DNA of 64,000 bases from Bacillus sp. BP-3 (GCF_028401955.1 NZ_JAQOTJ010000001.1:405138-469137); one strand, 5' to 3'; counted from the first letter of the stretch, positions 45,840-53,469 are shown. The notes: generated by a model from the sequence alone, not told the origin. Program-made: numbers and translations.

Positions 45840-47180
45840 TTGGGACAAGTACGCGTTGACCCAGATAAATTAGAAGCGGCCGCAGATTCTATATCAAGAA
45901 ACAGGCAAGATATAGAAAGAATCATTCAAAGACTTTTGCAAGTTACATTCGAACTGCAAATGTCATGGGAAGGAATAGCACGACAACGCTTTTTTGATGA
46001 GTTTTTCTCAAAAAAGAAGAGTATGGACGATTTAGTCCAACTTTTACAACACCTGGAACTCGAATTAAAGAAAACTGCGAAAACATTCCGTGAAGTTGAT
46101 GAGAAAGCCGCTGGAGATTTTAATCAGATGGGCAAGTTATGGGACGCTTTTCAGCGAGGTGGCGGGAGAGCAGCAGGAGACACTATTTTTGACCCACTTA
46201 AAAAAGCATGGAACCAAACATCAGACTTTTTCGGACACTTAGTTGATGATCCAATGGACGCACTGGAAGATGCAAAATATGGGCTTACGGACTTTGTGGA
46301 GAGTTATGTTGATGGCAAGAAAGAGAAATTTAAAGATACATACGAATTTATTGGCGACCTATGGAATGATCCCATCGGAACATTGAAAAGTGAGTGGGAC
46401 GAGGAAGTCCAAGAGATGTACGCTATACGAAATGTTTTGTCTGATTGGTATGTGAAGAACGTAGAATACGGAGATGCAGAAAGCTTCACAGAAGCAACAG
46501 CATACGGATTGACTTCTTTTGCAATTGCTGCACTTGTCACAAAAGGTGCTGGTGCTGTAGGCAGTGGCGCGAGATGGGGAAGCAGTTTGTCGTCTATGTC
46601 CGAGATTCAGTTAGGAAGTCGTTTAGAACCGGCTTTTGCAGGTGGAAGCTCCTTGGAATATAAACTAGGTAATGTTTATCAAGAAGCTAATAATAAATTA
46701 TCACCTTATCAATATACAAAAAGCAGCAGCGATGGTGATACTTTTGTTGGGAAATTATATGGTGAGGATGTACACCTGAAGGATGTCAAAGTTGAAGATA
46801 TTACTTATTCTAAGAGAGCAAGAGAAGAAGCTGAGCAACTTAGAAAAGAGTTCGATAGAAGTGTAAGAAAAGATTTTCTTAACTCTTTAATAAATGACCC
46901 TATTAAGCTTGTCGAACTTAAAAAAGCAGGACTAACGGATGCTGATATAGAAAGGATGAAAGAAGGAAACAATCCAAAAGGATGGCAGGTACATCATAAT
47001 TTTCCTCTGGATGATGGAGGAACAAATGACTTTGAAAATTTGACTTTAATACAAAATCATCCATATCATAAAGCGATAACTAATACACAACGTACGTTAA
47101 CTAAACACTTAGAACCCGGAGATAGTGTAGACATAAGCTGGCCTATCCCAAAACACAATATTTATCCTAAAGGGGAATAA
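45840..47180 (+). CDS. WXG-type polymorphic toxin with colicin-DNase-like HNH domain
   Basis: A 446-aa protein from a TTG start with GGGAGG. Residues 1-95 are a WXG100-like helical hairpin (VDPDKLEAAADSISRNRQDI; SWEG at 42-45), a type VII (Yuk/Ess) secretion signal. A helical middle region contains a hydrophobic stretch at about 220-240. The C-terminus, after DFLNSLINDPIKL and IERMKEGNNP, has the HNH core GWQVHHNFPLDDGGTNDFEN with HPYHKAI (about 381-412), laid out like the DNase domain of colicins E2/E7/E9 and S pyocins. It would cut DNA of rival cells. Two immunity genes follow directly. Confidence 0.88.
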   Translation: MGQVRVDPDKLEAAADSISRNRQDIERIIQRLLQVTFELQMSWEGIARQRFFDEFFSKKKSMDDLVQLLQHLELELKKTAKTFREVDEKAAGDFNQMGKLWDAFQRGGGRAAGDTIFDPLKKAWNQTSDFFGHLVDDPMDALEDAKYGLTDFVESYVDGKKEKFKDTYEFIGDLWNDPIGTLKSEWDEEVQEMYAIRNVLSDWYVKNVEYGDAESFTEATAYGLTSFAIAALVTKGAGAVGSGARWGSSLSSMSEIQLGSRLEPAFAGGSSLEYKLGNVYQEANNKLSPYQYTKSSSDGDTFVGKLYGEDVHLKDVKVEDITYSKRAREEAEQLRKEFDRSVRKDFLNSLINDPIKLVELKKAGLTDADIERMKEGNNPKGWQVHHNFPLDDGGTNDFENLTLIQNHPYHKAITNTQRTLTKHLEPGDSVDISWPIPKHNIYPKGE

Positions 47181-47204
47181 ACAAAATTAGAAAGAGGTTT
47201 TTAT

Positions 47205-47657
47205 ATGTGGAAAAATTTGATTTTAGAAATTGAAAAAATAGAGAAAAGATTTAATGATAAATTGAATACACCAGCAACAAATACTGAAGTTCAGAAATTA
47301 AAAGAACATATGAAAAAGAATTTTAATGTTGACTTGCCGAGTGAATATGAGGAATTTCTTAAAACTGTGAATGGCTTAGATTTTAATGGACTGGTACTTT
47401 ACGGAGTTGATTCTTCTTTATTAGAAAAAGAAAAAGATGAACAAGTTTGCGGACTTATAGAAACCAATGAGATTTGGTATGAAAATGAATTTCAAAAAGA
47501 GTATCTTTTCCTTGGGGATTCAAACATAGCATGGTTCTGTAAAAACTTATCTGATGGCACTTATCTAGAACTGGACAAACCATCTGGTACAGTAATGAAT
47601 ACATATAATGATTGCAATACAATGCTTGTGGAAGCATTAAAAATAACTCTCCTCTAA
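47205..47657 (+). CDS. SMI1/KNR4 (SUKH) family immunity protein
   Basis: A 150-aa protein 24 bases after the toxin. ELPSEYEEFL-type signature is visible as VDLPSEYEEFLKTVNGLDFN, followed by VLYGVDSS and YLFLGDSNIAWFCKNLSDGT, typical of SUKH/YrhA-type immunity proteins. These neutralise nuclease toxins in the cytosol of the producer and its kin. The ribosome binding site is AAAGAGG. It may match this toxin or serve as an orphan immunity protein. Confidence 0.85.
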   Translation: MWKNLILEIEKIEKRFNDKLNTPATNTEVQKLKEHMKKNFNVDLPSEYEEFLKTVNGLDFNGLVLYGVDSSLLEKEKDEQVCGLIETNEIWYENEFQKEYLFLGDSNIAWFCKNLSDGTYLELDKPSGTVMNTYNDCNTMLVEALKITLL

Positions 47658-47670
47658 AAAGCGCATTAAA

Positions 47671-47886
47671 ATGAACAGAATGACGAAAGAAGAACTTATT
47701 GAACTTGTAGAAAAAATTTATGATCTTGATTTACCTGAAGATGAACACAGTAAATATGTTCATCAATTTAATAACTCTGGTGTACCTCACCCTGCTCCAA
47801 GTGACTTAATCTTTTGGAACGATGAAGAGTTGACTCCAGAAGAAGTAGTAGAGATAGTATGGAATTACAAAGAAGAAGAAAAGTAG
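47671..47886 (+). CDS. Colicin E/pyocin DNase immunity-type (Im) protein
   Basis: A 71-aa acidic protein. MTKEELIELVEKIYDLDLPE is followed by VPHPAPSDLIFWNDEELTPE and EEVVEIVWNYK. This closely parallels the Im2/Im7/Im9 family, whose specificity loop contains HPSGSDLIYYP and which binds the DNase exosite. With the colicin-like HNH end of the toxin, this is probably the specific inhibitor. The start could be the ATG at 47671 or 47680; neither has a strong binding site, so translation may be coupled to the upstream gene 13 bases away. Confidence 0.85.
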   Translation: MNRMTKEELIELVEKIYDLDLPEDEHSKYVHQFNNSGVPHPAPSDLIFWNDEELTPEEVVEIVWNYKEEEK

Positions 47887-47903
47887 AATAATATATGAAT
47901 GAT

Positions 47904-47935
47904 AAGATGGCTCCCTTGTGGGGCCTTTTTTGTTT
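47904..47935 (+). terminator. Terminator after the toxin-immunity operon
   Basis: GGCTCC and GGGGCC pair (with one wobble) around CTTGT, followed by TTTTTTG. Confidence 0.7.
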
Positions 47936-48163
47936 TCTTCTCATACATTTCCCCCATTTTTGAAATGAAATTCTCATTTTATGATATGGTTTCAGGCGAA
48001 GCTTAATCGCTTAAATGGTACTATTTTAGAAAATATTTCAAAAAATCCCTTCGTTTGATTTACGTTTTTTATAAGGCAGATAAAATACATACAGATAATT
48101 GAAGCGCTTGCGGAATTGTAGGCGTTTTTAGTTTGGTCAAAAACGTTCAAAGGAGACATCCAA

Positions 48164-48328
48164 ATGAGAAAAAAACGTATATTCAAAAAATCATTCGCAA
48201 TTACACTTATGCAAATGGGTTGCAGCTTAGTGAAAGTTGAACCAAACAAATACAACAAAAATCTAGAAGTTTACTCATTTGAAGATAATGAAATGCTTAG
48301 AAAAGCTTTAGATACATTGATGAATTAA
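48164..48328 (+). CDS. DUF5659-like small protein, 54 aa
   Basis: The ATG at 48164 has AAAGGAG eight to ten bases upstream, preceded by a hairpin CGTTTTT/AAAAACG. The peptide MRKKRIFKKSFAITLMQMGC continues SLVKVEPNKYNKNLEVYSFE and ends DNEMLRKALDTLMN, the pattern of DUF5659 proteins of phages and mobile elements. Function is unknown. The stop codon directly joins a large inverted repeat. Confidence 0.75.
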   Translation: MRKKRIFKKSFAITLMQMGCSLVKVEPNKYNKNLEVYSFEDNEMLRKALDTLMN

Positions 48329-48398
48329 CGAAAGTATTCCACTCCACTTACCAATATATTATTAATATTAACTGGTAACTCAACTGGAATACTTTCGT
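48328..48398. repeat. Large two-fold-symmetric hairpin, candidate replication origin
   Basis: The outer arms ACGAAAGTATTCCA (48328-48341) and TGGAATACTTTCGT (48385-48398) are perfect 14-bp inverted repeats. Inner arms TTACCA (48348) and TGGTAA (48373) are also perfect, and are spaced equally (6 bases) from the outer arms. The 19-base centre is only A/T apart from its final C. No T-run follows, so it is not a standard terminator. The symmetry and AT-rich centre suggest an origin or protein-binding site. Confidence 0.8.
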
Positions 48399-48442
48399 GT
48401 ATAACATGCTAACCAAATTAAACACGAGAGGAAATTGCAACC

Positions 48443-49534
48443 ATGCTAAATAAACAGTACTACTCATTCGAAGATCTTGAAAATATTATGAACGTTCAAT
48501 TTACAAAAAAGAACAACAGAGTGAAACTCCTAAAAAGAAATATTGAACCTTACTATGAATTTGAGATGGTAAAAGAAGGACGAGCCCAAGTTGGATTAAA
48601 TATTCTTTCTTATAAAGAACCAGAAAAATCTGAGTTCATCAAATTATGTGAACAGATTGCTGGAAAAGAAGTGAAGTTCCCAAAAGAAGAAACTGCTGAG
48701 AAGCTTATAAAAGTTCTCCTGGAAGATGACTATACAATCAACAATTACGATGATATTGGTTGGGAAGTCCCAAATAGATTAGAAAGGCATACAATCAGTA
48801 AATACATTGAGCTTTTTAGAGAATACAATATTCTTCCAAAGAAGTTGGATGAAATTGAACGTATTTCTTTTGATAAAGAAACAGGTGAATTATTCTCAAA
48901 ATCAATTGACCCTAATAAATACACTTACTACAAAGTTTTTAATGCTACTGAATTCAGAGAAGAAATTACTAAAGAAGAATGGCTTGAGATGCATGAGTTC
49001 ATCAGAGAAACCTACGAAGAAAATCTGAACGATCAATTAGAATTATGTAAAGGCGATTCAGAAGCAATTAAAAAAGTAAAGAAGTTTGCTAGGGATGAAG
49101 CTCATAAAGCTTGTGTATATGAATATGGAGGGGTTCCAAGAAAATCTATTTCAAAAGCTCTTACAAAAGAAGCTTATAAATTATTCTTACAATATTTTAA
49201 AAAGGATGATGAAACTTTTGGAGTAGTGAAAAAATATTATAATGCTGATGAAGCAAAAGAAAGAGAACAAGAGAGAAGTTTCTGGAATCACTCTTCTCAT
49301 AGTCTTCCTACTGGCTGGGCATGGAAAGTTGAAGAGAAAGCAAAAAATTTTACAGGAGCAGTAGTAGTTAAGTATAACGATGAAGCAAAAAGAATGGTTG
49401 CTGTTAATGATGGAGAGATAATAAATTTTGATGTTTTAAAAGGAACAAGATATAAAACTCCAGCTGAAGCAGTTTGGATAATGGCTCAGTCCAAAGATGA
49501 ATATGATATTAAAATTTTAGAAGTATTTGTTTAA
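48443..49534 (+). CDS. Hypothetical protein, 363 aa
   Basis: The ATG at 48443 has GAGAGGAAA upstream. The protein starts MLNKQYYSFEDLENIMNVQF and may open with a small DNA-binding or primase-like helical domain. A charged middle part contains two long helices (EEWLEMHEFIRETYEENLND; KFARDEAHKACVYEYGGVPR). The C-terminal domain (about 285-363) is beta-rich. There is no signal or membrane helix. I do not recognise it. It sits right after the origin-like hairpin, so a part in replication or regulation of the element is possible but only inferred. Confidence 0.7.
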   Translation: MLNKQYYSFEDLENIMNVQFTKKNNRVKLLKRNIEPYYEFEMVKEGRAQVGLNILSYKEPEKSEFIKLCEQIAGKEVKFPKEETAEKLIKVLLEDDYTINNYDDIGWEVPNRLERHTISKYIELFREYNILPKKLDEIERISFDKETGELFSKSIDPNKYTYYKVFNATEFREEITKEEWLEMHEFIRETYEENLNDQLELCKGDSEAIKKVKKFARDEAHKACVYEYGGVPRKSISKALTKEAYKLFLQYFKKDDETFGVVKKYYNADEAKEREQERSFWNHSSHSLPTGWAWKVEEKAKNFTGAVVVKYNDEAKRMVAVNDGEIINFDVLKGTRYKTPAEAVWIMAQSKDEYDIKILEVFV

Positions 49535-49680
49535 ATGGAATTTGAAAAAATCTTTAGGAAAATTGTTTAAAGAGCAAACTCGTACAGAATCCTTGCTTTG
49601 TATATATTATTTATTGAGAGAATTGTTTCAATAAGCAATATTTCGTCTAAAATCTTCTAGTTATATATATTATAGTATAG

Positions 49681-49709
49681 AGAGACGTTTGCTCCGAGCG
49701 TCTCTTTTT
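49681..49709 (+). terminator. Rho-independent terminator
   Basis: AGAGACG and CGTCTCT pair around an 11-base loop, followed by TTTTC. It ends the 363-aa gene unit. Confidence 0.75.
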
Positions 49710-49897
49710 CAATTTCAGCAGTTGAGTTTGAAAGTTTTGTAAAGCTTTTAAGGTTCATTGGGGAGTTGGTTAATCCTATTTCCACCTCCTCCTTCTTCTT
49801 TTTACAATTGTCATCTAGGGCTACTTCAAGTAGCTACTAATAATATAAAATGACAGAATGAGTTCTATCGTTTCCTATCGATTTTTTCTTGTTGAAG

Positions 49898-49962
49898 AGG
49901 CGTATCCTTCGGGATACGTCTTTTTATTTTTGCCATTTTTCAGGTTTGCTTCGGCAAGCAAA
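49898..49962 (+). terminator. Tandem UUCG-type hairpins before the capsid gene
   Basis: CGTATCC-TTCG-GGATACG is followed by TCTTTTTATTTTT and looks like a terminator. A second hairpin, TTTGCTT-CGGC-AAGCAAA at 49945-49962, lies between it and the capsid ribosome binding site. The rest of the 49535-49986 gap is AT-rich with no supported gene. Confidence 0.7.
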
Positions 49963-49986
49963 TTTTATATGGGAGTGAAAGAGATT

Positions 49987-51504
49987 ATGAAAATGGAACT
50001 ACGTGTTGCTAGTGCCAAGTTGGATGCTAACCAAGATGGTTCATTGAAAGTGTCCGGCTATGTTAACAAGACTGAACAGTTGAGTGAAGTTTTAGGTGGC
50101 ACAAAAAGATTCGTTGAAAAGATAGCTAGAGGTGCATTCACCCAAGCAATTAAGAATGCAAAAGAAATCAGTTTTTTAGCAGAGCATGATTCGAAAAAAA
50201 TCTTATCTAGTACCCGAAATGGAAGCTTACAACTTCGAGAAGACAGTCAAGGTTTATACATGGAAGCAACAATTGTTCCTACAAGTTATGGAACAGATAC
50301 TTATGAACTAATCAAATCTGGAATCTTTCAAAACATGAGTTTTGGTTTTCGTACAATTCGTGATTCATGGAAGTCTCTTGGAAATGGTCTCCATGAAAGA
50401 ACTATTGAAGAGATGGAATTGTTTGAAGTCTCTGTTGTTAAAAATCCTGCTTATTCTCAATCAACGATATTCGCTAGGGGTATTGATTTAGTAGAAGAAG
50501 TTGAGATTCCGAATTTAGCAGAAAACAAAAAGAAAGAGGAGAAACACAAAATGGAAAAAACAAAATTTAGATATGGTAGTTATAAAAATGAAGTAGAAGT
50601 TCGAAAAGAAACAGAAATTCGTGAGTTCAATGATAGCTTTCGTAACTTACAACTTACTTCTGGAAATGAAGCGGTGATTCCGACCGCAGTTGCGGACATT
50701 ATTGTTGAAAAGTTAGAAGAAACTTCTCCAATTTTCCAACGTGCTCGTAAGATTCCATCTGCAAGCGGTTCAGTAAAGATTCCAAGAGAAACTGCTGTTG
50801 GAGTTGGTATGTTCGTGGGCGAAGCGCAGAACTTATTAGAAGAATCAATGTCTCTTGGAGAAATTTCTTTGAATCAACGGCGTGCAGGAGCCTACATTGC
50901 TCTTACAAATCAGCTAATTAATGATGCGGCAACAAACATGCATGAGTATGTTCCAAACTTACTTGCAAAACGTACTTTCAAAGCAATTGAAAAATCAATC
51001 CTTCGTGGTACTGCTGCTGAAGAATTCCGGGGGATTGTTCCTGATGTCACGATTGAAAAGAAAACTTTATCTGTTGCAGCTACCGATGCTCAGTTACTAG
51101 ATACATTGTTAGACATTGTTCTTAACGTACATCCCGAGTATCTTCAAAAATCTCAGTTCATTATGTCTAGACCATTCTACAATCGAGTTGCTAAGTTGAA
51201 GGATGCTTCGGGTCACTTTTATGTGCAGAACGGAATCGTCAATGGCAAACCAACTTATACTTTGTTCGGATTAGAAGTAGTTATCACTAATTCTTTAGAT
51301 GCTGGTGATGTTGGACAAGTTCCGTGTATTCTGGGGAGTCTTGAAGATGGATACGCTGTACTTGTTAAGAACGGTCCTAAAATGACTATGGTTCAAGATA
51401 CTGACCATGCGCTTCGTGGTTCAGTTGGTTTCTTGTTCGATGTTTATCTTGATGGAGCAGTTTATAATCCAGATGCGTTCACTAAATTAGAAATCATTGC
51501 GTAG
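49987..51504 (+). CDS. Fused HK97-type prohead protease and major capsid protein
   Basis: A 505-aa fusion. Residues 1-170 are a prohead protease: RFVEKIARGAFTQAIKNAKE, His in FLAEHDSKK, Ser in FQNMSFGFRTI and the MELFEVSVVKNPAYSQS segment. Residues about 189-505 are an HK97-fold capsid protein (LTSGNEAVIPTAVADIIVEK; RKIPSASGSVKIPRETAVGV; GLEVVITNSLDAGDVGQVPC; ALRGSVGFLFDVYLDGAV). The ATG at 49987 has GGGAG upstream. In the linker, GAGGAG at 50536 and an in-frame ATG at 50551 could start a free 317-aa capsid protein. No long delta (scaffold) domain precedes the capsid part; the protease part may serve instead. Neighbouring head genes are missing. Confidence 0.92.
   Translation: MKMELRVASAKLDANQDGSLKVSGYVNKTEQLSEVLGGTKRFVEKIARGAFTQAIKNAKEISFLAEHDSKKILSSTRNGSLQLREDSQGLYMEATIVPTSYGTDTYELIKSGIFQNMSFGFRTIRDSWKSLGNGLHERTIEEMELFEVSVVKNPAYSQSTIFARGIDLVEEVEIPNLAENKKKEEKHKMEKTKFRYGSYKNEVEVRKETEIREFNDSFRNLQLTSGNEAVIPTAVADIIVEKLEETSPIFQRARKIPSASGSVKIPRETAVGVGMFVGEAQNLLEESMSLGEISLNQRRAGAYIALTNQLINDAATNMHEYVPNLLAKRTFKAIEKSILRGTAAEEFRGIVPDVTIEKKTLSVAATDAQLLDTLLDIVLNVHPEYLQKSQFIMSRPFYNRVAKLKDASGHFYVQNGIVNGKPTYTLFGLEVVITNSLDAGDVGQVPCILGSLEDGYAVLVKNGPKMTMVQDTDHALRGSVGFLFDVYLDGAVYNPDAFTKLEIIA
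50536..50553 (+). promoter_or_regulatory. Internal ribosome binding site and ATG in the capsid fusion
   Basis: GAGGAG at 50536-50541 is followed, after nine bases, by ATG at 50551 in the same frame as the fusion. It would yield MEKTKFRYGSYKNEVEVRKE and the whole capsid domain. Confidence 0.6.
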
Positions 51505-51510
51505 TTTTAT

Positions 51511-51565
51511 GTGAAATATTTCACAAATAAAGAAGTCGGAATTTTCGTATTTTGACTTCTTTTTA
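51511..51565 (+). terminator. Palindrome and terminator after the capsid gene
   Basis: GTGAAATATTTCAC (51511-51524) is a perfect 14-bp palindrome. AAAGAAGTC and GACTTCTTT then form a terminator stem with a long loop and TTTTATTTT. The tail gene may thus need its own promoter or read-through. Confidence 0.75.
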
Positions 51566-51595
51566 TTTTAAAAAATCGAAACGAGGTAATTATGA

Positions 51596-52000
51596 ATGAA
51601 AATTTCTGGTATGAAAGTAAAACTTTATATAGAGGATGCTACAACTGGAAAAGTACTCGGAGGGCAGAGGAATGCGACCCTTTCTCGTTCTGCAGAAACA
51701 ATTGATGCTACGTCCAAAGACACCCTGGGATTCTGGAAAGAAAGCTTACAAGGATTTAAGGAATGGAGCATCGATGCAGACGGCTGTTTCATCGAATCTG
51801 ATGCGGCTTACGGTCTTTTAGAAACAGCTTTCTTAAATTCAGAAAACGTTAACGTTTATATCGAATTACCTTCTGGAACTAAGTACACAGGAAACTGTAC
51901 TATCACTGATTTCTCGTTGGAATTTCCTTATGACGACTTAGTTACGTACAGTATCTCGTTGCAGGGGTCAGGTGCATTAACAGTTACAGCTGGAGCTTAA
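51596..52000 (+). CDS. Phage major tail protein, TP901-1 type
   Basis: A 134-aa tail-tube protein. MKISGMKVKLYIEDATTGKV, the NATLSRSAETIDATSKDTLG segment and the final FSLEFPYDDLVTYSISLQGS are typical of the TP901-1 major tail family, which stacks in hexamer rings in siphophage tails. The ATG at 51596 is eight bases from GAGGT. No tape measure, tail completion or fibre gene accompanies it. A terminator follows at 52008. Confidence 0.9.
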   Translation: MKISGMKVKLYIEDATTGKVLGGQRNATLSRSAETIDATSKDTLGFWKESLQGFKEWSIDADGCFIESDAAYGLLETAFLNSENVNVYIELPSGTKYTGNCTITDFSLEFPYDDLVTYSISLQGSGALTVTAGA

Positions 52001-52007
52001 TATTAGA

Positions 52008-52043
52008 TAAGGCTAGGAGTTATATGCTCTTAGCCTTAATCTT
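52008..52043 (+). terminator. Terminator after the tail gene
   Basis: AAGGCTAGGAG and CTCTTAGCCTT pair with a small mismatch around TTATATG, followed by AATCTTTAT. Confidence 0.7.
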
Positions 52044-52150
52044 TATCTGATATTTATAAGCTGCTGTTTTTTCACAGACAGTAATACAGGTGCAGCTAAT
52101 TTTAGGCTGATTGCAGTAGCACAATTAAACGATAGAGAGGAGAAATACTA

Positions 52151-52378
52151 ATGAGTGTTCATAACAAGCTATATCACTTAATACAAGTGCGAGAGTATTT
52201 AAACTCAACACAGTATAGAGAAGCGGCAGCATCAATCATTGCTCAAGACTTAGTTGGGAAGATACAGGAGAGAGAGATTGAAGTTAAGAGAACAGTTGTA
52301 TTAGATCGTACTAATCTACAGTTACGCTCGATGAAGTTGCCGGACGTCTCATACGGGTTTATACGTAAGTTCCTTTGA
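52151..52378 (+). CDS. Hypothetical protein, 75 aa, possibly cut short by a frameshift
   Basis: The ATG at 52151 has GAGAGGAG upstream. The protein MSVHNKLYHLIQVREYLNST is helical and charged and ends YGFIRKFL. Just beyond the stop, another frame reads SFDDEDVDAVDDD, an acidic tail that would be a natural end, so the reading frame may have shifted near 52370. Its position after the tail gene is where phage tail-assembly chaperones with frameshifts occur, but I see no slippery heptamer. Function is unknown. Confidence 0.55.
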   Translation: MSVHNKLYHLIQVREYLNSTQYREAAASIIAQDLVGKIQEREIEVKRTVVLDRTNLQLRSMKLPDVSYGFIRKFL

Positions 52379-52692
52379 TGATGAAGATGTAGATGCAGTA
52401 GATGATGATGCAACAGTCGTAGCAACAGTGGTGTTGTTGTTGATGTAGTGAAGTGATTGAGTAGTGAAAGTGTTTGTGAAATGATAAAGAGATTGTAGTG
52501 AGATAGTGGTGAGAAAGTACAAACTAAAGTGAGCGAGCTTGTGGCACACCGCCTACCTCGTTTGAAAAAAAGCTAAAATCTCATGTAATAACGCGGAAAT
52601 ATACATTTTTATCATCGGGACCTAAACTCCAAATGGTGGTGAACTCAATTTACATTTTTTACAACATTTAACAAGTTAATAATGGAGGATAT
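52379..52692. other. Low-complexity intergenic stretch
   Basis: At 52376-52450 GAT/GTA/GTT triplets are repeated (GATGATGAAGATG, GTTGTTGTTGATG), which looks like a decayed coding tail. The rest, to 52692, contains no supported gene and ends with the ribosome binding site of the next small gene. Confidence 0.45.
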
Positions 52693-52881
52693 ATGTCTAG
52701 GCTAACAATTGAACAAACAAAAAGTATAAAGTGCAAATGTACTCCGAAAGAAATCTCCCATAAAGATGACTTCATTACTCATCTTTCCTACAATCTAAGA
52801 TTGAAAAGAAAACAGCCTTATTTATCATACGGTTCAATGGTTGAACTCTTCATAGAAGAAGCGGACATTTCATATTTGTAA
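52693..52881 (+). CDS. Small hypothetical protein, 62 aa
   Basis: The ATG at 52693 has GGAGG at the right distance. MSRLTIEQTKSIKCKCTPKE is followed by DDFITHLSYNLRLKRKQPYL and ends FIEEADISYL. The protein is basic in the middle, and has two Cys in KCKC. There is no recognised family. It starts a run of three very small genes. Confidence 0.6.
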   Translation: MSRLTIEQTKSIKCKCTPKEISHKDDFITHLSYNLRLKRKQPYLSYGSMVELFIEEADISYL

Positions 52882-52890
52882 GCTCACCAA

Positions 52891-53010
52891 ATGGACGCTT
52901 ACAAACTCAAGAGAATTTATCGTGAGCTTTGTAAGAAAGAAGAAGTTCCTGAGAATAAATTTACAATGAAATATCATGTAGATGGGATAATTACTATTGG
53001 AGGATTTTAG
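52891..53010 (+). CDS. Very small protein, 39 aa
   Basis: The frame from ATG 52891 reads MDAYKLKRIYRELCKKEEVP and ends HVDGIITIGGF. The upstream binding site is weak, but the gene is tightly packed between its neighbours and its stop touches the next start. It may be coupled to the upstream gene. Function is unknown. Confidence 0.45.
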   Translation: MDAYKLKRIYRELCKKEEVPENKFTMKYHVDGIITIGGF

Positions 53011-53130
53011 ATGTTGAAGCAGTACAATATCATTCTACAAGGAAAGCTTATTTACGTTACAGCAGAAAGCTTTGAGCAAGCTGAAAAGTTGGCTCAATTA
53101 ATTGTAAAACAGTTTGAAAACAAAGAATAA
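53011..53130 (+). CDS. Very small protein, 39 aa
   Basis: The ATG at 53011 directly follows the previous stop and has GGAGG at seven bases. MLKQYNIILQGKLIYVTAES continues FEQAEKLAQLIVKQFENKE, a beta-hairpin plus helix pattern. It is followed by a terminator. No family is known to me. Confidence 0.55.
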   Translation: MLKQYNIILQGKLIYVTAESFEQAEKLAQLIVKQFENKE

Positions 53131-53133
53131 CTT

Positions 53134-53172
53134 GGTCATATCTAAAAAAGGATATGGCCATCTTATTTTTTT
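53134..53172 (+). terminator. Terminator, related to that at 56038
   Basis: GGTCATATC and GATATGGCC (one G-U) pair around TAAAAAAG, then ATCTTATTTTTTT. The right arm and tail resemble the terminator at 56038-56075. Confidence 0.8.
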
Positions 53173-53289
53173 GCCTTTTTTATGCCTTCTACGTCGTATC
53201 GAGTAATAATACTACACATAAAGTCATTTCTAATTTTTTCACAGGCTTAATCTCCAACAATCAATTATTTAAAAGTTTTTAAGTAGAAG

Positions 53290-53433
53290 ATGGAAAAATA
53301 TGCTGAATTGATTACTCGATTATGTGGTGATTGGTTCAAATGGAAGATTTGTTTCGTTGAAAGACAAAGGGTATGTTTGAGACGATTGCTGCAACAGTTG
53401 CCCCAAGTAATTAACATGTTAAAAAAAGTATAG
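53290..53433 (+). CDS. Possible small protein, 47 aa
   Basis: An ATG at 53290 opens MEKYAELITRLCGDWFKWKI, then CFVERQRVCLRRLLQQLPQV and INMLKKV. It is basic and amphipathic. The binding site is poor (AGTAGAAG), so coding is uncertain. It is the only candidate gene in the 440-base gap before the RHH gene. Confidence 0.3.
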   Translation: MEKYAELITRLCGDWFKWKICFVERQRVCLRRLLQQLPQVINMLKKV

Positions 53434-53469
53434 CAAGAGCAAGATTTTTCTGCAATATGATATATTGAA

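Noticed and set aside
47992-48258. Minus-strand 88-aa open frame
   Set aside because: It lies opposite the 48164 gene, which has a binding site and a recognisable pattern; the minus frame has neither.
48328-48398. Ordinary terminator of the 48164 gene
   Set aside because: The hairpin has a 19-base AT centre, symmetric internal loops and no T-run, so it does not fit a Rho-independent terminator.
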